A DNA stretch of 64,000 nt from the NCBI GenBank assembly GCA_044368415.1, contig JBIPLJ010000015.1, forward strand, positions 1-64,000, read 5' to 3'. A model generated the notes under the pieces. It saw only the letters and a program-made list of their open reading frames with translations, did not search any database and was not told the DNA's origin. Source of the stretch: UBA4615 sp044368415 (lineage in GTDB: Bacteria; Pseudomonadota; Gammaproteobacteria; Burkholderiales; Burkholderiaceae_E). Below are positions 1 to 9,328 of this stretch, one piece after another (the stretch's first letter is position 1; every line of letters starts with the position of its first letter). The translations under genes were made by a program, and so were the position numbers.

Positions 1-1
1 C

Positions 2-364
2 ACGATGGGCTCGCTCTACTACCTGATCCCGCGCATCTTCGGCAAGGCGACGATGTACAGCATCCGCGCGATCGAGGTGCACTTCTGGGTGGCCACCATC
101 GGCATCGTGCTCTACGCGGTCTCGATGTGGATCAGCGGCGTGACCCAGGGCCTGATGTGGCGCGCGGTCGAGCCCGACGGCACGCTGACCTACTCGTTCG
201 TCGAGTCGGTCAAGGCCAGCTACCCGTACTACTACATCCGGCTCGCAGGTGGCCTGCTCTACCTGGGCGGCATGCTGATCATGGCCTGGAATGTCGCCAA
301 GACCATCGCCGGTGCGCAACCGGTCGACGTCCCCGTGCTCGGCGCCGCGCCGGCTCACGCCTGA
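2..364 (+). CDS. ccoN: cbb3-type cytochrome c oxidase subunit I (CcoN), C-terminal part
   Basis: This is the 3' end of the catalytic heme-copper subunit of cbb3 oxidase; the gene enters from the left edge, so its start and heme/copper histidines are outside the window. About 120 residues remain. They hold two clear hydrophobic membrane segments, one around residues 25-45 of the fragment and one around 80-100, and an Ala/Pro-rich tail. The motif SLYYLIPRIFG followed by a helix with EVHFW is typical of the CcoN C-terminus. The identity is secured by ccoO, ccoQ and ccoP following directly. The 20-bp gap to ccoO contains a purine-rich ribosome-binding site. The enzyme reduces O2 to water at the inner membrane with high affinity. 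Confidence 0.93.
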   Translation, partial: TMGSLYYLIPRIFGKATMYSIRAIEVHFWVATIGIVLYAVSMWISGVTQGLMWRAVEPDGTLTYSFVESVKASYPYYYIRLAGGLLYLGGMLIMAWNVAKTIAGAQPVDVPVLGAAPAHA

Positions 365-384
365 CGCGCCGAGGAGAGAAGAAG

Positions 385-990
385 ATGGCCCTGTCCCACG
401 AGAAGATCGAGACCAACAGCTTCCTGCTGATCGTGCTGACCCTGCTGACGGTTGCGATCGGCGGGCTGGTGGAGATCGTCCCGCTCTATTTCCAGAAGTC
501 CACCACCGAACCGGTGCAGGGGTTGCAGCCGTACGACGCCCTGCGCCTCGCCGGGCGCGACATCTACCAGCGCGAGGGCTGCTACAACTGCCACTCGCAG
601 ATGATCCGCCCGTTCCGCGCCGAGACCCTGCGCTACGGTCCGTACTCGGTCGCCGGCGAGTTCGTCTGGGACCATCCGTTCCAGTGGGGCAGCAAGCGCA
701 CGGGGCCAGACCTGGCCCGCGTCGGCGGTCGCTACAACGACGAGTGGCATCGCGCGCACCTGATCAATCCGCGCGACCTGGTGCCCGAGTCGAACATGCC
801 CGGCTACCCTTGGCTCGCGAAGAACGCGGTCAATCACTCGACCATCGCGGCGCACATGTCGGCGCTGCGCAAGGTGGGGGTCCCGTATTCCGATGAGGAC
901 ATCGCGAACGCGCCCGAGGTCGTGCGCGGCAAGACCGAGATGGAGGCGCTGATCGCCTACCTCCAGGGTCTGGGCACTGTCATCAAGTAA
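385..990 (+). CDS. ccoO: cbb3-type cytochrome c oxidase subunit II, mono-heme (CcoO)
   Basis: CcoO is the membrane-anchored mono-heme cytochrome c that passes electrons to CcoN. The 201-residue product has one N-terminal membrane anchor (about residues 12-33) and a periplasmic c-type domain with the heme motif CYNCH at residues 66-70. The conserved block SQMIRPFRAET follows the heme site. Methionines in the SNMPGYPW stretch could supply the axial ligand. The ATG at 385 was chosen because GAGGAGAGAAGAAG lies directly upstream and the protein then begins at the usual family position; the same frame stays open upstream inside ccoN, but that stretch is noise. It sits in the order ccoN-O-Q-P. Length and motifs match the family. 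Confidence 0.97.
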   Translation: MALSHEKIETNSFLLIVLTLLTVAIGGLVEIVPLYFQKSTTEPVQGLQPYDALRLAGRDIYQREGCYNCHSQMIRPFRAETLRYGPYSVAGEFVWDHPFQWGSKRTGPDLARVGGRYNDEWHRAHLINPRDLVPESNMPGYPWLAKNAVNHSTIAAHMSALRKVGVPYSDEDIANAPEVVRGKTEMEALIAYLQGLGTVIK

Positions 991-1001
991 GGGGCACCGA
1001 C

Positions 1002-1136
1002 ATGGACGTCAACCTGCTGCGCGGTGTCATCACCGCGATCTCGCTCGCATGCTTCGTCGGCATCGTCGTCTGGGCCTACTCGCCGCGCAACAAGTCGCGC
1101 TTCGAGCAGGACGGGCACATCCCGCTCGACGACTGA
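1002..1136 (+). CDS. ccoQ: cbb3 oxidase small subunit CcoQ/FixQ
   Basis: A 44-residue single-pass membrane protein lies between ccoO and ccoP, where ccoQ is always found. It starts MDVNLLRGVIT, has one hydrophobic helix (about residues 8-26, ending VVWAYSP) and a short charged tail ending in HIPLDD, all typical of CcoQ/FixQ. CcoQ is a non-catalytic subunit that stabilises the association of CcoP with the CcoNO core. The start lies 11 nt after the ccoO stop, and the stop is 20 nt before ccoP. The call rests on position, size and topology, since the family is poorly conserved in sequence. Confidence 0.9.
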   Translation: MDVNLLRGVITAISLACFVGIVVWAYSPRNKSRFEQDGHIPLDD

Positions 1137-1156
1137 AGACCGGAAGGAATCCGATC

Positions 1157-2077
1157 ATGGCTGATTTCACGAGTGGGTTCTGGTCGTTGTTCATCGCGAT
1201 CTCGACCATCGTCTCCATCGTCTTCTGCCTGCTGCTGCTGCTGCTCAACAGCAGGAAGCCCGCACCGACGGCGGACAACACCACCGGTCACGTCTGGGAC
1301 GGCGACCTGCGCGAAGCGAACAACCCCCTGCCGCGCTGGTGGAGCGGGCTATTCGTCATCACCATCGTGTTTGCGGCGGTCTACCTGTGGCTGTACCCCG
1401 GGCTCGGCTCGAACGCGGGCGCGGCCAAGTGGAGCGCGCACGGGCAGTACGATGCCGAGCGGGCGGCGCTCGACGCCGAGATGGCGCCGCTCTACGCGAA
1501 GTTCCAGCAGCAGCCGATCCCTTCGCTGGTCGGCGACCCGCAGGCGCGGGCGATCGGCGAGCGGTTGTTCCTCGCGAACTGCTCGCAGTGCCACGGCTCG
1601 GATGCACGCGGCGCCAAGGGCTTCCCGAACCTGACCGACGGCGACTGGTTGTACGGCAACGCGCCCGAGCAGATCGTCCAGACACTCGCGCGCGGCCGCA
1701 ACGGCATGATGCCGGCGCTCGGCGCCGCGGTCGGCTCGGCGCAGGAGGTCGAGCAGCTCGCGCAGTACGTGCTGTCGCTGTCGGGCAGCGCCACCGATCC
1801 GGTCAAGGCCGAGCTCGGCAAGCCCAAGTTCGCGGTCTGCGCGGCCTGCCACGGGTCGGACGGCAAGGGCAACCAGGCGCTGGGCGCACCCAACCTGACC
1901 GACCGCATCTGGCTGCACGGTGGCGGGCTGCAGCAGGTGGTCGCGATGATCAATCTCGGCAAGAACAACATGATGCCCGCCTGGGACACCAAGCTGACCG
2001 AGGGTCAGATCCACGTACTCGCCTCGTACGTGCTCGGCCTGTCGCAGCGCTCGCCGGACGGCTCGGCCGCCAAGTGA
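1157..2077 (+). CDS. ccoP: cbb3-type cytochrome c oxidase subunit III, di-heme (CcoP)
   Basis: CcoP is the di-heme cytochrome c subunit that receives electrons from soluble cytochromes. The 306-residue product has two N-terminal hydrophobic segments (about 8-31 and 63-81) joined by the conserved cytoplasmic loop TTGHVWDGDLREANNPLPRW. A periplasmic part follows with two class I cytochrome c domains. Their heme motifs are CSQCH at 142-146 and CAACH at 228-232, each followed by a domain with an MMP motif that supplies the axial methionine. The start has AAGGAAT upstream. It follows ccoQ by 20 nt and is followed by ccoG. Length and architecture are normal. Confidence 0.97.
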   Translation: MADFTSGFWSLFIAISTIVSIVFCLLLLLLNSRKPAPTADNTTGHVWDGDLREANNPLPRWWSGLFVITIVFAAVYLWLYPGLGSNAGAAKWSAHGQYDAERAALDAEMAPLYAKFQQQPIPSLVGDPQARAIGERLFLANCSQCHGSDARGAKGFPNLTDGDWLYGNAPEQIVQTLARGRNGMMPALGAAVGSAQEVEQLAQYVLSLSGSATDPVKAELGKPKFAVCAACHGSDGKGNQALGAPNLTDRIWLHGGGLQQVVAMINLGKNNMMPAWDTKLTEGQIHVLASYVLGLSQRSPDGSAAK

Positions 2078-2129
2078 CGCTCGCCCACTCCTGTCACTGC
2101 CCTGTTTCCGTTCCCGTTCCGAGCAGTCG

Positions 2130-3563
2130 ATGAGCGATGTCCGCAAGGTGATCCCGATCCAGCCCGCCGCCGCCGACGACGGCGGTGGGCTGTTCTCGAT
2201 CTACCAGGCACATCAAAAGATCTACCCGCGTGCGGTCACAGGCCTCTTCGCCAGGCTGCGCTGGGCGGCGGTGATCTTCACCCAGCTGATCTTCTACGGA
2301 CTGCCCTGGCTGAGCTGGAACGAGCGACAGGCGGTGCTCTTCGACCTCGGCGCCCGCAAGTTCTACCTGTTCGGCGTGGTGCTATGGCCGCAGGACTTCA
2401 TCTACCTCGCCGGCCTGCTGGTCGTGGCGGCACTGTCGCTGTTCTTCTTCACCGCGGTGGCGGGCCGGCTGTGGTGCGGCTACGCCTGCCCGCAGACGGT
2501 CTACACCGAGCTCTTCATGTGGATCGAGCGCCGGGTCGAGGGCGACCGGGGCGCGCGCATGAAGCTCGACGCCTCGCCGATGTCGCCCGCCAAACTAGGC
2601 CGCAAGGCCACCAAGCACGCGCTGTGGCTCGCGCTCGCGCTGGCGACAGGCTTCACCTTCATCGGCTACTTCGCGCCGATCCGCGAGCTCGGCGGCCAAG
2701 TGCTCGCGTTCTCGCTCGGACCGTGGCAGTGGTTCTGGATGCTGTTCTATTCGTTCGCGACCTGGGGCAACGCCGGTTTCATGCGCGAGCAGGTCTGCAA
2801 GTACATGTGTCCGTACGCGCGCTTCCAGGGCGCGATGTTCGACAAGGACACGATGATCGTGACCTACGACGCCGAGCGCGGCGAGCCGCGCGGCTCGCGC
2901 TCGAAGAAGGTCGATCCGAAGGCTGCGGGGCTCGGCAGCTGCGTCGACTGCACGCTGTGTGTGCAGGTCTGCCCCACCGGCATCGACATCCGCCAGGGCC
3001 TGCAGTACGAATGCATCGGCTGCGCGGCCTGCATCGACGTGTGTGACACGGTGATGGACAAGATGGGCTATGAGCGCGGCCTGGTGCGCTATGCGACGCA
3101 GAACGGCCTCGAGCGTCATCTCGGGCGCTTCGGGATGCTGCGCAACGTGCTGCGACCGCGGGTGCTGGTCTATGGCACGCTGCTGGGCGTGCTGGTGGTC
3201 GCGCTGTTCGGCTCGCTCGCGGTGCGCAATCCGCTGCGGGTCGACGTGATCCGGGACCGTAACGCGCTCGCGCGCATCGCTGATACCGGCCACGTCGAGA
3301 ACACTTACCGGCTGCACTTCATGAACGCGTCCGAGGCGCCCCATCGGCTGCGGGTGACGGTCGAAGGTCTCGAGGGCATCCGCCTCGCGAGCCCGCAGGT
3401 CTACGAGGTCGAGCCCGCCTCCAACCGCGCGGTGCCGATCAATGTCCAGATCCCGCCCGGCGTCGGTGCGCTGGGTTCCAATCCGATCCGCTTCGTCGTG
3501 GAGGCGATCGACGATCCGTCGCTCGCCCGCAGCGAGCGGGCGGCGTTCATGGTCCCGCGCTGA
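2130..3563 (+). CDS. ccoG: cbb3 oxidase assembly ferredoxin-like membrane protein CcoG/FixG
   Basis: CcoG (also FixG/RdxA) is a polyferredoxin-like inner-membrane protein needed for cbb3 maturation, thought to reduce copper for the CcoN site. The 477-residue product has membrane segments between roughly residues 45 and 215 that include the motif GYACPQTVYTE. Two ferredoxin-type clusters follow at about residues 271-305 (CVDCTLCVQVCP and CIGCAACIDVC). After another membrane segment comes a C-terminal periplasmic beta-rich domain with the RNPLRVDVIRDR signature. It starts 52 nt after ccoP and is followed by ccoH, the usual order. I see no truncation. Confidence 0.96.
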   Translation: MSDVRKVIPIQPAAADDGGGLFSIYQAHQKIYPRAVTGLFARLRWAAVIFTQLIFYGLPWLSWNERQAVLFDLGARKFYLFGVVLWPQDFIYLAGLLVVAALSLFFFTAVAGRLWCGYACPQTVYTELFMWIERRVEGDRGARMKLDASPMSPAKLGRKATKHALWLALALATGFTFIGYFAPIRELGGQVLAFSLGPWQWFWMLFYSFATWGNAGFMREQVCKYMCPYARFQGAMFDKDTMIVTYDAERGEPRGSRSKKVDPKAAGLGSCVDCTLCVQVCPTGIDIRQGLQYECIGCAACIDVCDTVMDKMGYERGLVRYATQNGLERHLGRFGMLRNVLRPRVLVYGTLLGVLVVALFGSLAVRNPLRVDVIRDRNALARIADTGHVENTYRLHFMNASEAPHRLRVTVEGLEGIRLASPQVYEVEPASNRAVPINVQIPPGVGALGSNPIRFVVEAIDDPSLARSERAAFMVPR

Positions 3564-3592
3564 GCACGCGGGCCGACCCAGGAGAGTCCCTC

Positions 3593-4105
3593 ATGTCCGC
3601 AGCCCCGATCGTCCCGGTGCGCCCCGCTTGGCGCGAGCCGCTGGTGTGGCTGGTCGTCGGCATCCCCGCCGCGACCGTCGTCGCGGGCGTATTCACCTGG
3701 TGGATCGCCGCGCAGCGGGCCGACAGCAACGTCGCCGACGACTACTACAAGCGCGGCCTGTCCATCAACCGCTCGCTCGAGCGCGAGTCGCGCGCGAAGG
3801 TGCTCGGTCTGCGCGCCGAACTGACGCTCGCCGGCGAGAACGACCTGCGATTGCGGCTGACCGGCGGCGCGACCCTGCCGCCCACGGTCACCGTCGTCCT
3901 CACACATCCGGTGCGCGCCGACCAGGACCGCAGGCTCTCGCTCGACCGGCAGGCTGACGGCGGCTACCGGACGGTCGCGCCGCAGGTTGGCGCCGGCAAC
4001 TGGGACGTCTCGATCGAGGCCCAGGACTGGCGAGTCGCCGCCCGGCATGTCGCGCTGCGCGAGGGTGCCATCGTGCGCCTGGCCGCCGACGGGCGCGTCG
4101 ACTGA
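3593..4105 (+). CDS. ccoH: cbb3 oxidase assembly protein CcoH/FixH
   Basis: CcoH/FixH is a single-pass membrane protein that associates with cbb3 oxidase and stabilises its assembly. The 170-residue product has a hydrophobic helix at about 18-41 (WLVVGIPAATVVAGVFTWW), then the conserved VADDYYKRGLSINR segment and a periplasmic beta-rich domain. AGGAGAG lies a few bases before the ATG. It follows ccoG by 29 nt. The YYKRGL motif and gene order make the family clear. Confidence 0.92.
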   Translation: MSAAPIVPVRPAWREPLVWLVVGIPAATVVAGVFTWWIAAQRADSNVADDYYKRGLSINRSLERESRAKVLGLRAELTLAGENDLRLRLTGGATLPPTVTVVLTHPVRADQDRRLSLDRQADGGYRTVAPQVGAGNWDVSIEAQDWRVAARHVALREGAIVRLAADGRVD

Positions 4106-4119
4106 ACCGAGCGCCCGCC

Positions 4120-4467
4120 GTGCCCCGCAACACGCGCGAATGGATCGCGGTCCTGTGGCCGGCGTTCGTATCGGCCTGTCTGCTCGAGATGGTGGTCTTC
4201 GCCGCCTTCGATCCGCACGACCTCAGCCTCTTCGGCTGGCAGATCGATGCAACGCAGCGCGATGCCGTCTACTCGCTGGCCTTCTTCGCGTTCTGGGCGA
4301 TCGCCTGCGCCACCGGCATGGTCACCTGGTCGCTGTCGCGCTCGTCCGAGGAGATCAACCGCTGGCAGCGTCCGATGCCACTGACCGTGCCGCTGCCGGG
4401 TAACCCGCCGAATCCCGACTCCCGGGGCCCGAACCCGCCGCCAAACGACCCGCCGGGGGCCGCGTGA
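4120..4467 (+). CDS. Small two-pass membrane protein of the cbb3 cluster, unknown function
   Basis: A 115-residue protein begins with GTG 14 nt after the ccoH stop. It has two hydrophobic helices, about residues 10-30 and 50-70, separated by a loop with FDPHDLSLFGWQ. A cytoplasmic tail of about 30 residues is dominated by Pro, Asn and Gly and contains NPPNPDSRGPNPPPND. I do not recognise a characterised family. Its place between ccoH and the TauE/SafE-like gene suggests a role in cbb3 biogenesis, which is inference. Codon bias towards G/C in third positions matches the neighbours, so the gene is likely real. Confidence 0.7.
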   Translation: MPRNTREWIAVLWPAFVSACLLEMVVFAAFDPHDLSLFGWQIDATQRDAVYSLAFFAFWAIACATGMVTWSLSRSSEEINRWQRPMPLTVPLPGNPPNPDSRGPNPPPNDPPGAA

Positions 4468-4507
4468 ACGCCGAACCCGCCCGCCCGCGGGGAGTCCGCA
4501 CGCCTTC

Positions 4508-5317
4508 ATGAGCCTGTTCGTGCTGATCGCCACCGCCGCCGCGCTCGGGCTACTCGGCGGGCTGCACTGCGTGGCAATGTGCTCGGCCCTGCAGCGGGTC
4601 GCCGTCCATGGGCTGGGCGGGCCGCGCACGGCCCCCGCGGCCACGGTATCGCCTGCGGCCGCCCTGTCGCTTGGCCGCAGCATTCCGTTGTTTCCGGTCG
4701 ACGCGCTCACCGGCCGGACGCTCGCATCCAAGCTGCCCCGCCGCGACGACCTCGCCTTCCACGCGTCCCGCCTGCTGGGCTACGCGGCGCTGGGTGCCGC
4801 GGTCGGCAGCGGCTCGTGGCTGCTGCGCTGGGGGGCGGAGGCGATGCCGCTGATGCGCCCCCTGTGGGGCGCCCTGAACCTCGTCCTGCTCGCGCTCGGT
4901 CTGGCGCTGCTGGTGCTGGGCCGGCAACCAGCCTGGATCGACCAGCTCGGCGCTCGCGCCTGGCGTGCCGGCGGCGCGCGACTCGGCGCCACGGTGGGCC
5001 GCGGCCGCCCCTGGGTCGCCGGCGCCGCCTGGGCCCTGGTGCCCTGCGGACTGCTGTACTCGGCGCTGGCCACCGCGGCGCTCGCAAGCGACCCGCTGCG
5101 CGGCGCGCTCGCGATGCTGGCCTTCGGTGCCGGCACGGCGGCCCACCTGATCGGGGCGCGGTGGCTGCTGGACAGGCTCGCACGTCGCTCGGCCGCACGC
5201 GCGGCGCGGGTAGAGAACCTCGGGATGCGCATCGGGGGGGCTCTGCTCGCCGGCATGGCGGTCGCGGCACTCCTGGCGCTAGCGCTCGGGCAGCCCCATC
5301 CGTTCTGCGCGGACTGA
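4508..5317 (+). CDS. TauE/SafE-like (UreH/DsbD-type) polytopic membrane protein
   Basis: The 269-residue product is polytopic, with about six hydrophobic segments. It begins with GLLGGLHCVAMC, the Cys-containing first-helix signature of proteins annotated as sulfite exporter TauE/SafE family or urease-accessory UreH-like membrane domain. A second small cysteine motif, PCGLLYSAL, lies near residue 180; this G-P-C-G-LLY pattern recurs in the second half of the family. Such genes commonly follow ccoGH and are suspected in metal or thiol handling for oxidase assembly; sulfite export itself is not shown. An insertion of about 50 residues with low hydrophobicity follows the first helix. The gene converges on fnr with 40 nt between them. 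Confidence 0.8.
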   Translation: MSLFVLIATAAALGLLGGLHCVAMCSALQRVAVHGLGGPRTAPAATVSPAAALSLGRSIPLFPVDALTGRTLASKLPRRDDLAFHASRLLGYAALGAAVGSGSWLLRWGAEAMPLMRPLWGALNLVLLALGLALLVLGRQPAWIDQLGARAWRAGGARLGATVGRGRPWVAGAAWALVPCGLLYSALATAALASDPLRGALAMLAFGAGTAAHLIGARWLLDRLARRSAARAARVENLGMRIGGALLAGMAVAALLALALGQPHPFCAD

Positions 5318-5357
5318 TTCGGGTCGAGCTCGCGGGCGGGGGCCCGGCGGCGTCAGC

Positions 5358-6119
5358 TCACTCGAGCGTGCAGGTCGCGCGGGCGATGTCGCGCAGGCGC
5401 GCGGCCTCGTCGATCCGCAGGCGCTTCTGCTCGACGGTGATCACACCGTCGTCCTGCAGCTTCGAGAACGTGCGGCTGACCGTCTCGAGCTTGAGCCCGA
5501 GATAGTTGCCGATCTCCTCGCGGGTCATCCGCAGGATGAACTCGCGCGGCGAGAAGCCGCGCTGCGCGAAGCGCTGCGACAGGTTCAGCAGGAAGGTCGC
5601 GATGCGCTGCTCGGCGCGCATGGTACCCAACAGCATCATCACGCCCTGGTCGCGGACGATCTCGCGCGAGAGTACGCGGTGCAGCTGCCGCTGCAGGCCG
5701 TTGAACTCACGGGTCAGCGATTCGAGCTTCTCGAACGGCACGACGCAGACCTCGGCGTCCTCGAGCGCGATCGCATCGCACTGGAAGACCCCCACACTGA
5801 TCGCATCGAAGCCGAGGATGTCACCCGGCATCGGGAAGCCGTTGACCTGTTCGCGACCGTCGTCGGAGACGACCCGGGTCTTGAAAAAGCCGAGCCGGAT
5901 CGGATAAATCGCATCGAAGTGGTCGCCCGCGCGGAACAGCGGCTCGCCGCGCTTGATGCGCCGGCGGGTCGAGACCATGCCGGTGAGCCGGTCGAGCTCG
6001 GTCGGGCTCAGGCCCTCGACGAGGCAGATGTCCTGCAGGCCGCAATCGCCGCAGTTGACGCCGTGCGTGACCGCAGCGGCCGCGGTCTTGATCGGCGGAA
6101 TCGGATGGGCTGACACCAT
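5358..6119 (-). CDS. fnr: Fnr/Anr-type oxygen-sensing transcriptional regulator
   Basis: This CRP/FNR-family regulator senses oxygen through a [4Fe-4S] cluster and controls microaerobic genes such as cco. The 253-residue product carries the N-terminal cysteines C23, C26 and C32 in VNCGDCGLQDIC and the fourth ligand C114 in VFQCDAI. A cyclic-nucleotide-like domain, a dimerisation helix and a C-terminal HTH follow. The recognition helix LETVSRTF gives E212, S215 and R216, the E-SR pattern that reads TTGAT half-sites. The same frame is open far upstream across pgk, but ATG 6119 is the family start and follows GGAGAAGAGA. An Fnr-type box lies 37-50 nt upstream of the start. It faces the cbb3 cluster convergently. 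Confidence 0.96.
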   Translation of the reverse strand: MVSAHPIPPIKTAAAAVTHGVNCGDCGLQDICLVEGLSPTELDRLTGMVSTRRRIKRGEPLFRAGDHFDAIYPIRLGFFKTRVVSDDGREQVNGFPMPGDILGFDAISVGVFQCDAIALEDAEVCVVPFEKLESLTREFNGLQRQLHRVLSREIVRDQGVMMLLGTMRAEQRIATFLLNLSQRFAQRGFSPREFILRMTREEIGNYLGLKLETVSRTFSKLQDDGVITVEQKRLRIDEAARLRDIARATCTLE

Positions 6120-6155
6120 TCTCTTCTCCCCGTTGTCGGTGGATTCTAGTCGAAC

Positions 6156-6169
6156 TTGACGAGAATCAA
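6156..6169. promoter_or_regulatory. Candidate Fnr/Anr box upstream of fnr
   Basis: The 14-bp sequence TTGACGAGAATCAA fits the FNR consensus TTGAT-N4-ATCAA with one mismatch. Its centre is about 43 bases upstream of the fnr ATG. Activation from about -41.5 would put the transcription start only a couple of bases before the ATG, so autorepression, as known for E. coli fnr, is the more likely reading. Confidence 0.65.
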
Positions 6170-6313
6170 CTGCCCCCATACAGCCGGGTGCAAGCGTCTG
6201 TGCGTTACGTACGCTCGCACGGTCGACGTCGCACGGCTTCGCGAGCACGGCTTCGCGAGCTCGGCTTCGATCGCGCGTGCTCCAGGCGGCGCCGGGGGCC
6301 GCCCCGCGACGAC

Positions 6314-7495
<1,182 letters not shown>

Positions 7496-7727
7496 GGAGT
7501 GGGTCGCGAGGTGGGGAGGAGAGCGGTCGCGCGCGCGGGGCGGCCCGGCGCGCCGTTTGCGACGATTCTAGCCGCTCGCGGATGGACCGCCGGTCGGCGA
7601 CGGCGGTCGTTCGTCGCAGCATCGTGATGCAACACACGCTCCGGCACGATCCTGAGCTCAAGCTTGGCATCGCGCTGCCGAAGACCTAAAGGGCGGTTCC
7701 TTGGCCCGGAGAGAGGAAGTACCCCAG

Positions 7728-8759
7728 ATGGAAGTGGTGATCGTCGACGACAACCCGATCAACCTGACCGTGATGGAGCATCTGGTGGGCCGCGTCGACG
7801 GGGCCGCGCCGCGCATGTTCCGTCGCAGCGAGGACGGCTTGTCGTGGTGCCGCGAGCACGATCCGGACCTAGTGATCGTCGACTACCGGATGCCCGACAT
7901 CGACGGGCTGACCTTCATCGAACGGATGCGCGCGCTGCCCGGCCGCAGCGAACTGCCGCTGCTGATGGTCACCGCCAACATCGACCGCGACCTTCGTCGG
8001 CAGGCGCTCGAGGCCGGAGCGACCGATTTCCTGCACAAGCCGGTGGACCGCGCCGAGTTCACTGCTCGGGTGCGCAACATGCTGCGACTGCGCGGCCTGA
8101 CGCGGCGGCTGACCGACCGCACAATCGAGCTCGAGCACGCGGTGGCCAAGGCCACGCGGGCGATCGCGACGACCGAGCGCGACACGCTGCTGTGCCTGGC
8201 GCGGGCGGCCGAGTTCCGTGACCCCGAGACCGGCGCCCACGTGGTGCGGATGGCGGAGTACTCGAAGACCATCGCGGGCGCGATGGGCGGCGACCTCGAG
8301 TTCCAGACGCTGATCCGCAAGGCAGCGCCACTGCACGACGTGGGCAAGCTCGGCACGCCCGACCAGATCCTCCTCAAGCCCTCGCGCCTGAGCGCCGAGG
8401 AGATGGACGTGATGAAGCTGCACACGACCATCGGCTGGCAGATCCTGCGCGAGCACCGCTCGCCGGTGTTGCAGATGGGCGCGACGATCGCCTGGACCCA
8501 TCACGAGAAGTGGGACGGCTCGGGCTATCCGCGCGGCCTGTCCGGCGAGTCGATCCCGCTGGAGGGCCGCATCGTCGCGGTCGCCGACGTGCTGGACGCG
8601 CTGATCTCGGTGCGGCCGTACAAGCAGGCCTGGGAGCCGGACGCCGCGCGTGCATTCATCGAGAAGAGCTCGGGCAAGCACTTCGACCCGTCCTGCGTCG
8701 CCGCCCTGCGCACGGTGTGGCAGGACGTGCTGGCGATTCGCGACGAGTACATCGACTGA
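7728..8759 (+). CDS. Response regulator with HD-GYP domain (c-di-GMP phosphodiesterase type)
   Basis: The 343-residue protein has a receiver domain (about 1-122) with acidic pocket residues D7/D8, phosphoacceptor D52 in VIVDYRMPD and K104 in LHKP. An HD-GYP domain fills about 150-340. The metal-site motifs are intact: H171, HDVGK with H203/D204, HHEKWDGSGYP at 258-268. This predicts a phosphorylation-controlled phosphodiesterase that degrades cyclic di-GMP in the cytoplasm. ATG 7728 was chosen because AGAGAGGAAG precedes it; an upstream in-frame TTG at 7701 lacks a site. An Hpt gene follows 147 bp downstream on the same strand. No sensor kinase is adjacent. Confidence 0.92.
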   Translation: MEVVIVDDNPINLTVMEHLVGRVDGAAPRMFRRSEDGLSWCREHDPDLVIVDYRMPDIDGLTFIERMRALPGRSELPLLMVTANIDRDLRRQALEAGATDFLHKPVDRAEFTARVRNMLRLRGLTRRLTDRTIELEHAVAKATRAIATTERDTLLCLARAAEFRDPETGAHVVRMAEYSKTIAGAMGGDLEFQTLIRKAAPLHDVGKLGTPDQILLKPSRLSAEEMDVMKLHTTIGWQILREHRSPVLQMGATIAWTHHEKWDGSGYPRGLSGESIPLEGRIVAVADVLDALISVRPYKQAWEPDAARAFIEKSSGKHFDPSCVAALRTVWQDVLAIRDEYID

Positions 8760-8906
8760 TCGCACCCGGCTGCGGGCTGACCGCTGATCCGGCCTCCACG
8801 CCCGCCCGATGCACATGGAAACCCGTCCCACCCGCTGCGAGACGATCATCGGGTCCAGCCGGATGCTCGCTGCAGGCCACGCCCCGGTTTGAAGGACCCC
8901 TGAACG

Positions 8907-9311
8907 ATGACCCCGCTCGCCGCCCACGCCGTCACCGATCTCCAGACGCCCACTCCGTTCGACGGCCGCCCGCCCGAGCCCGCTCGAACGCGGGCCGACG
9001 CCATGGCGCGCTTCGAAGGCGACTCGATCTTCTACGAGCGCATCGTGCCCCTGTTCTGCGCGGCCGCGGCCGAGCAGGCCTGTGCCCTCGTCGAGGCCAG
9101 CACCGCAGGCGACCTCGACCAGATCCAGCACTGGGCGCACACGCTCAAGGGTTCCCTGCTGACCGTGGGCGCGACTGGAAGCGCCGATCTCGCAGAGCGC
9201 ATCGAACAAGCCGGACGCGAGCACCGCCTCGATGGACTGCCGGCACTGGTACGCTGCCTCGTCGCCGAGACGACAATCATCGCCGCCCACCTGAGCGCGA
9301 CGGACCGCTGA
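8907..9311 (+). CDS. Hpt-domain phosphotransfer protein
   Basis: This 134-residue protein is a stand-alone histidine phosphotransfer domain. The phosphorylatable histidine is H78 in HWAHTLKGS, the canonical Hpt motif. Residues 1-35 are a Pro/Ala/Arg-rich, probably disordered leader, so translation could also begin at ATG 9001, just inside the domain. The protein has no membrane segment. It probably passes phosphate to or from the preceding HD-GYP response regulator, by proximity only. The 147-bp gap between the two contains no recognised signal. Confidence 0.85.
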   Translation: MTPLAAHAVTDLQTPTPFDGRPPEPARTRADAMARFEGDSIFYERIVPLFCAAAAEQACALVEASTAGDLDQIQHWAHTLKGSLLTVGATGSADLAERIEQAGREHRLDGLPALVRCLVAETTIIAAHLSATDR

Positions 9312-9312
9312 G

Positions 9313-9325
9313 CCCCCCCCCCCCC
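9313..9325. repeat. Homopolymeric run of 13 C
   Basis: Thirteen consecutive C residues directly follow the Hpt stop codon. They lie in the intergenic space before the gap terminator region and do not affect a reading frame. Such runs slip easily in replication and in sequencing, so the length may be inexact. Confidence 0.9.
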
Positions 9326-9328
9326 TCG

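Noticed and set aside
1..5317. ccoI and ccoS within the cbb3 cluster
   Set aside because: No copper P-type ATPase or CcoS-like short protein is found between ccoN and fnr; they may lie upstream of the window.
7664..7682. Sigma-54 promoter before the HD-GYP gene (TTGGCATCGCGCTGCC)
   Set aside because: GG and GC are separated by 9 bases where 10 are required, and the TTGC half is poor.
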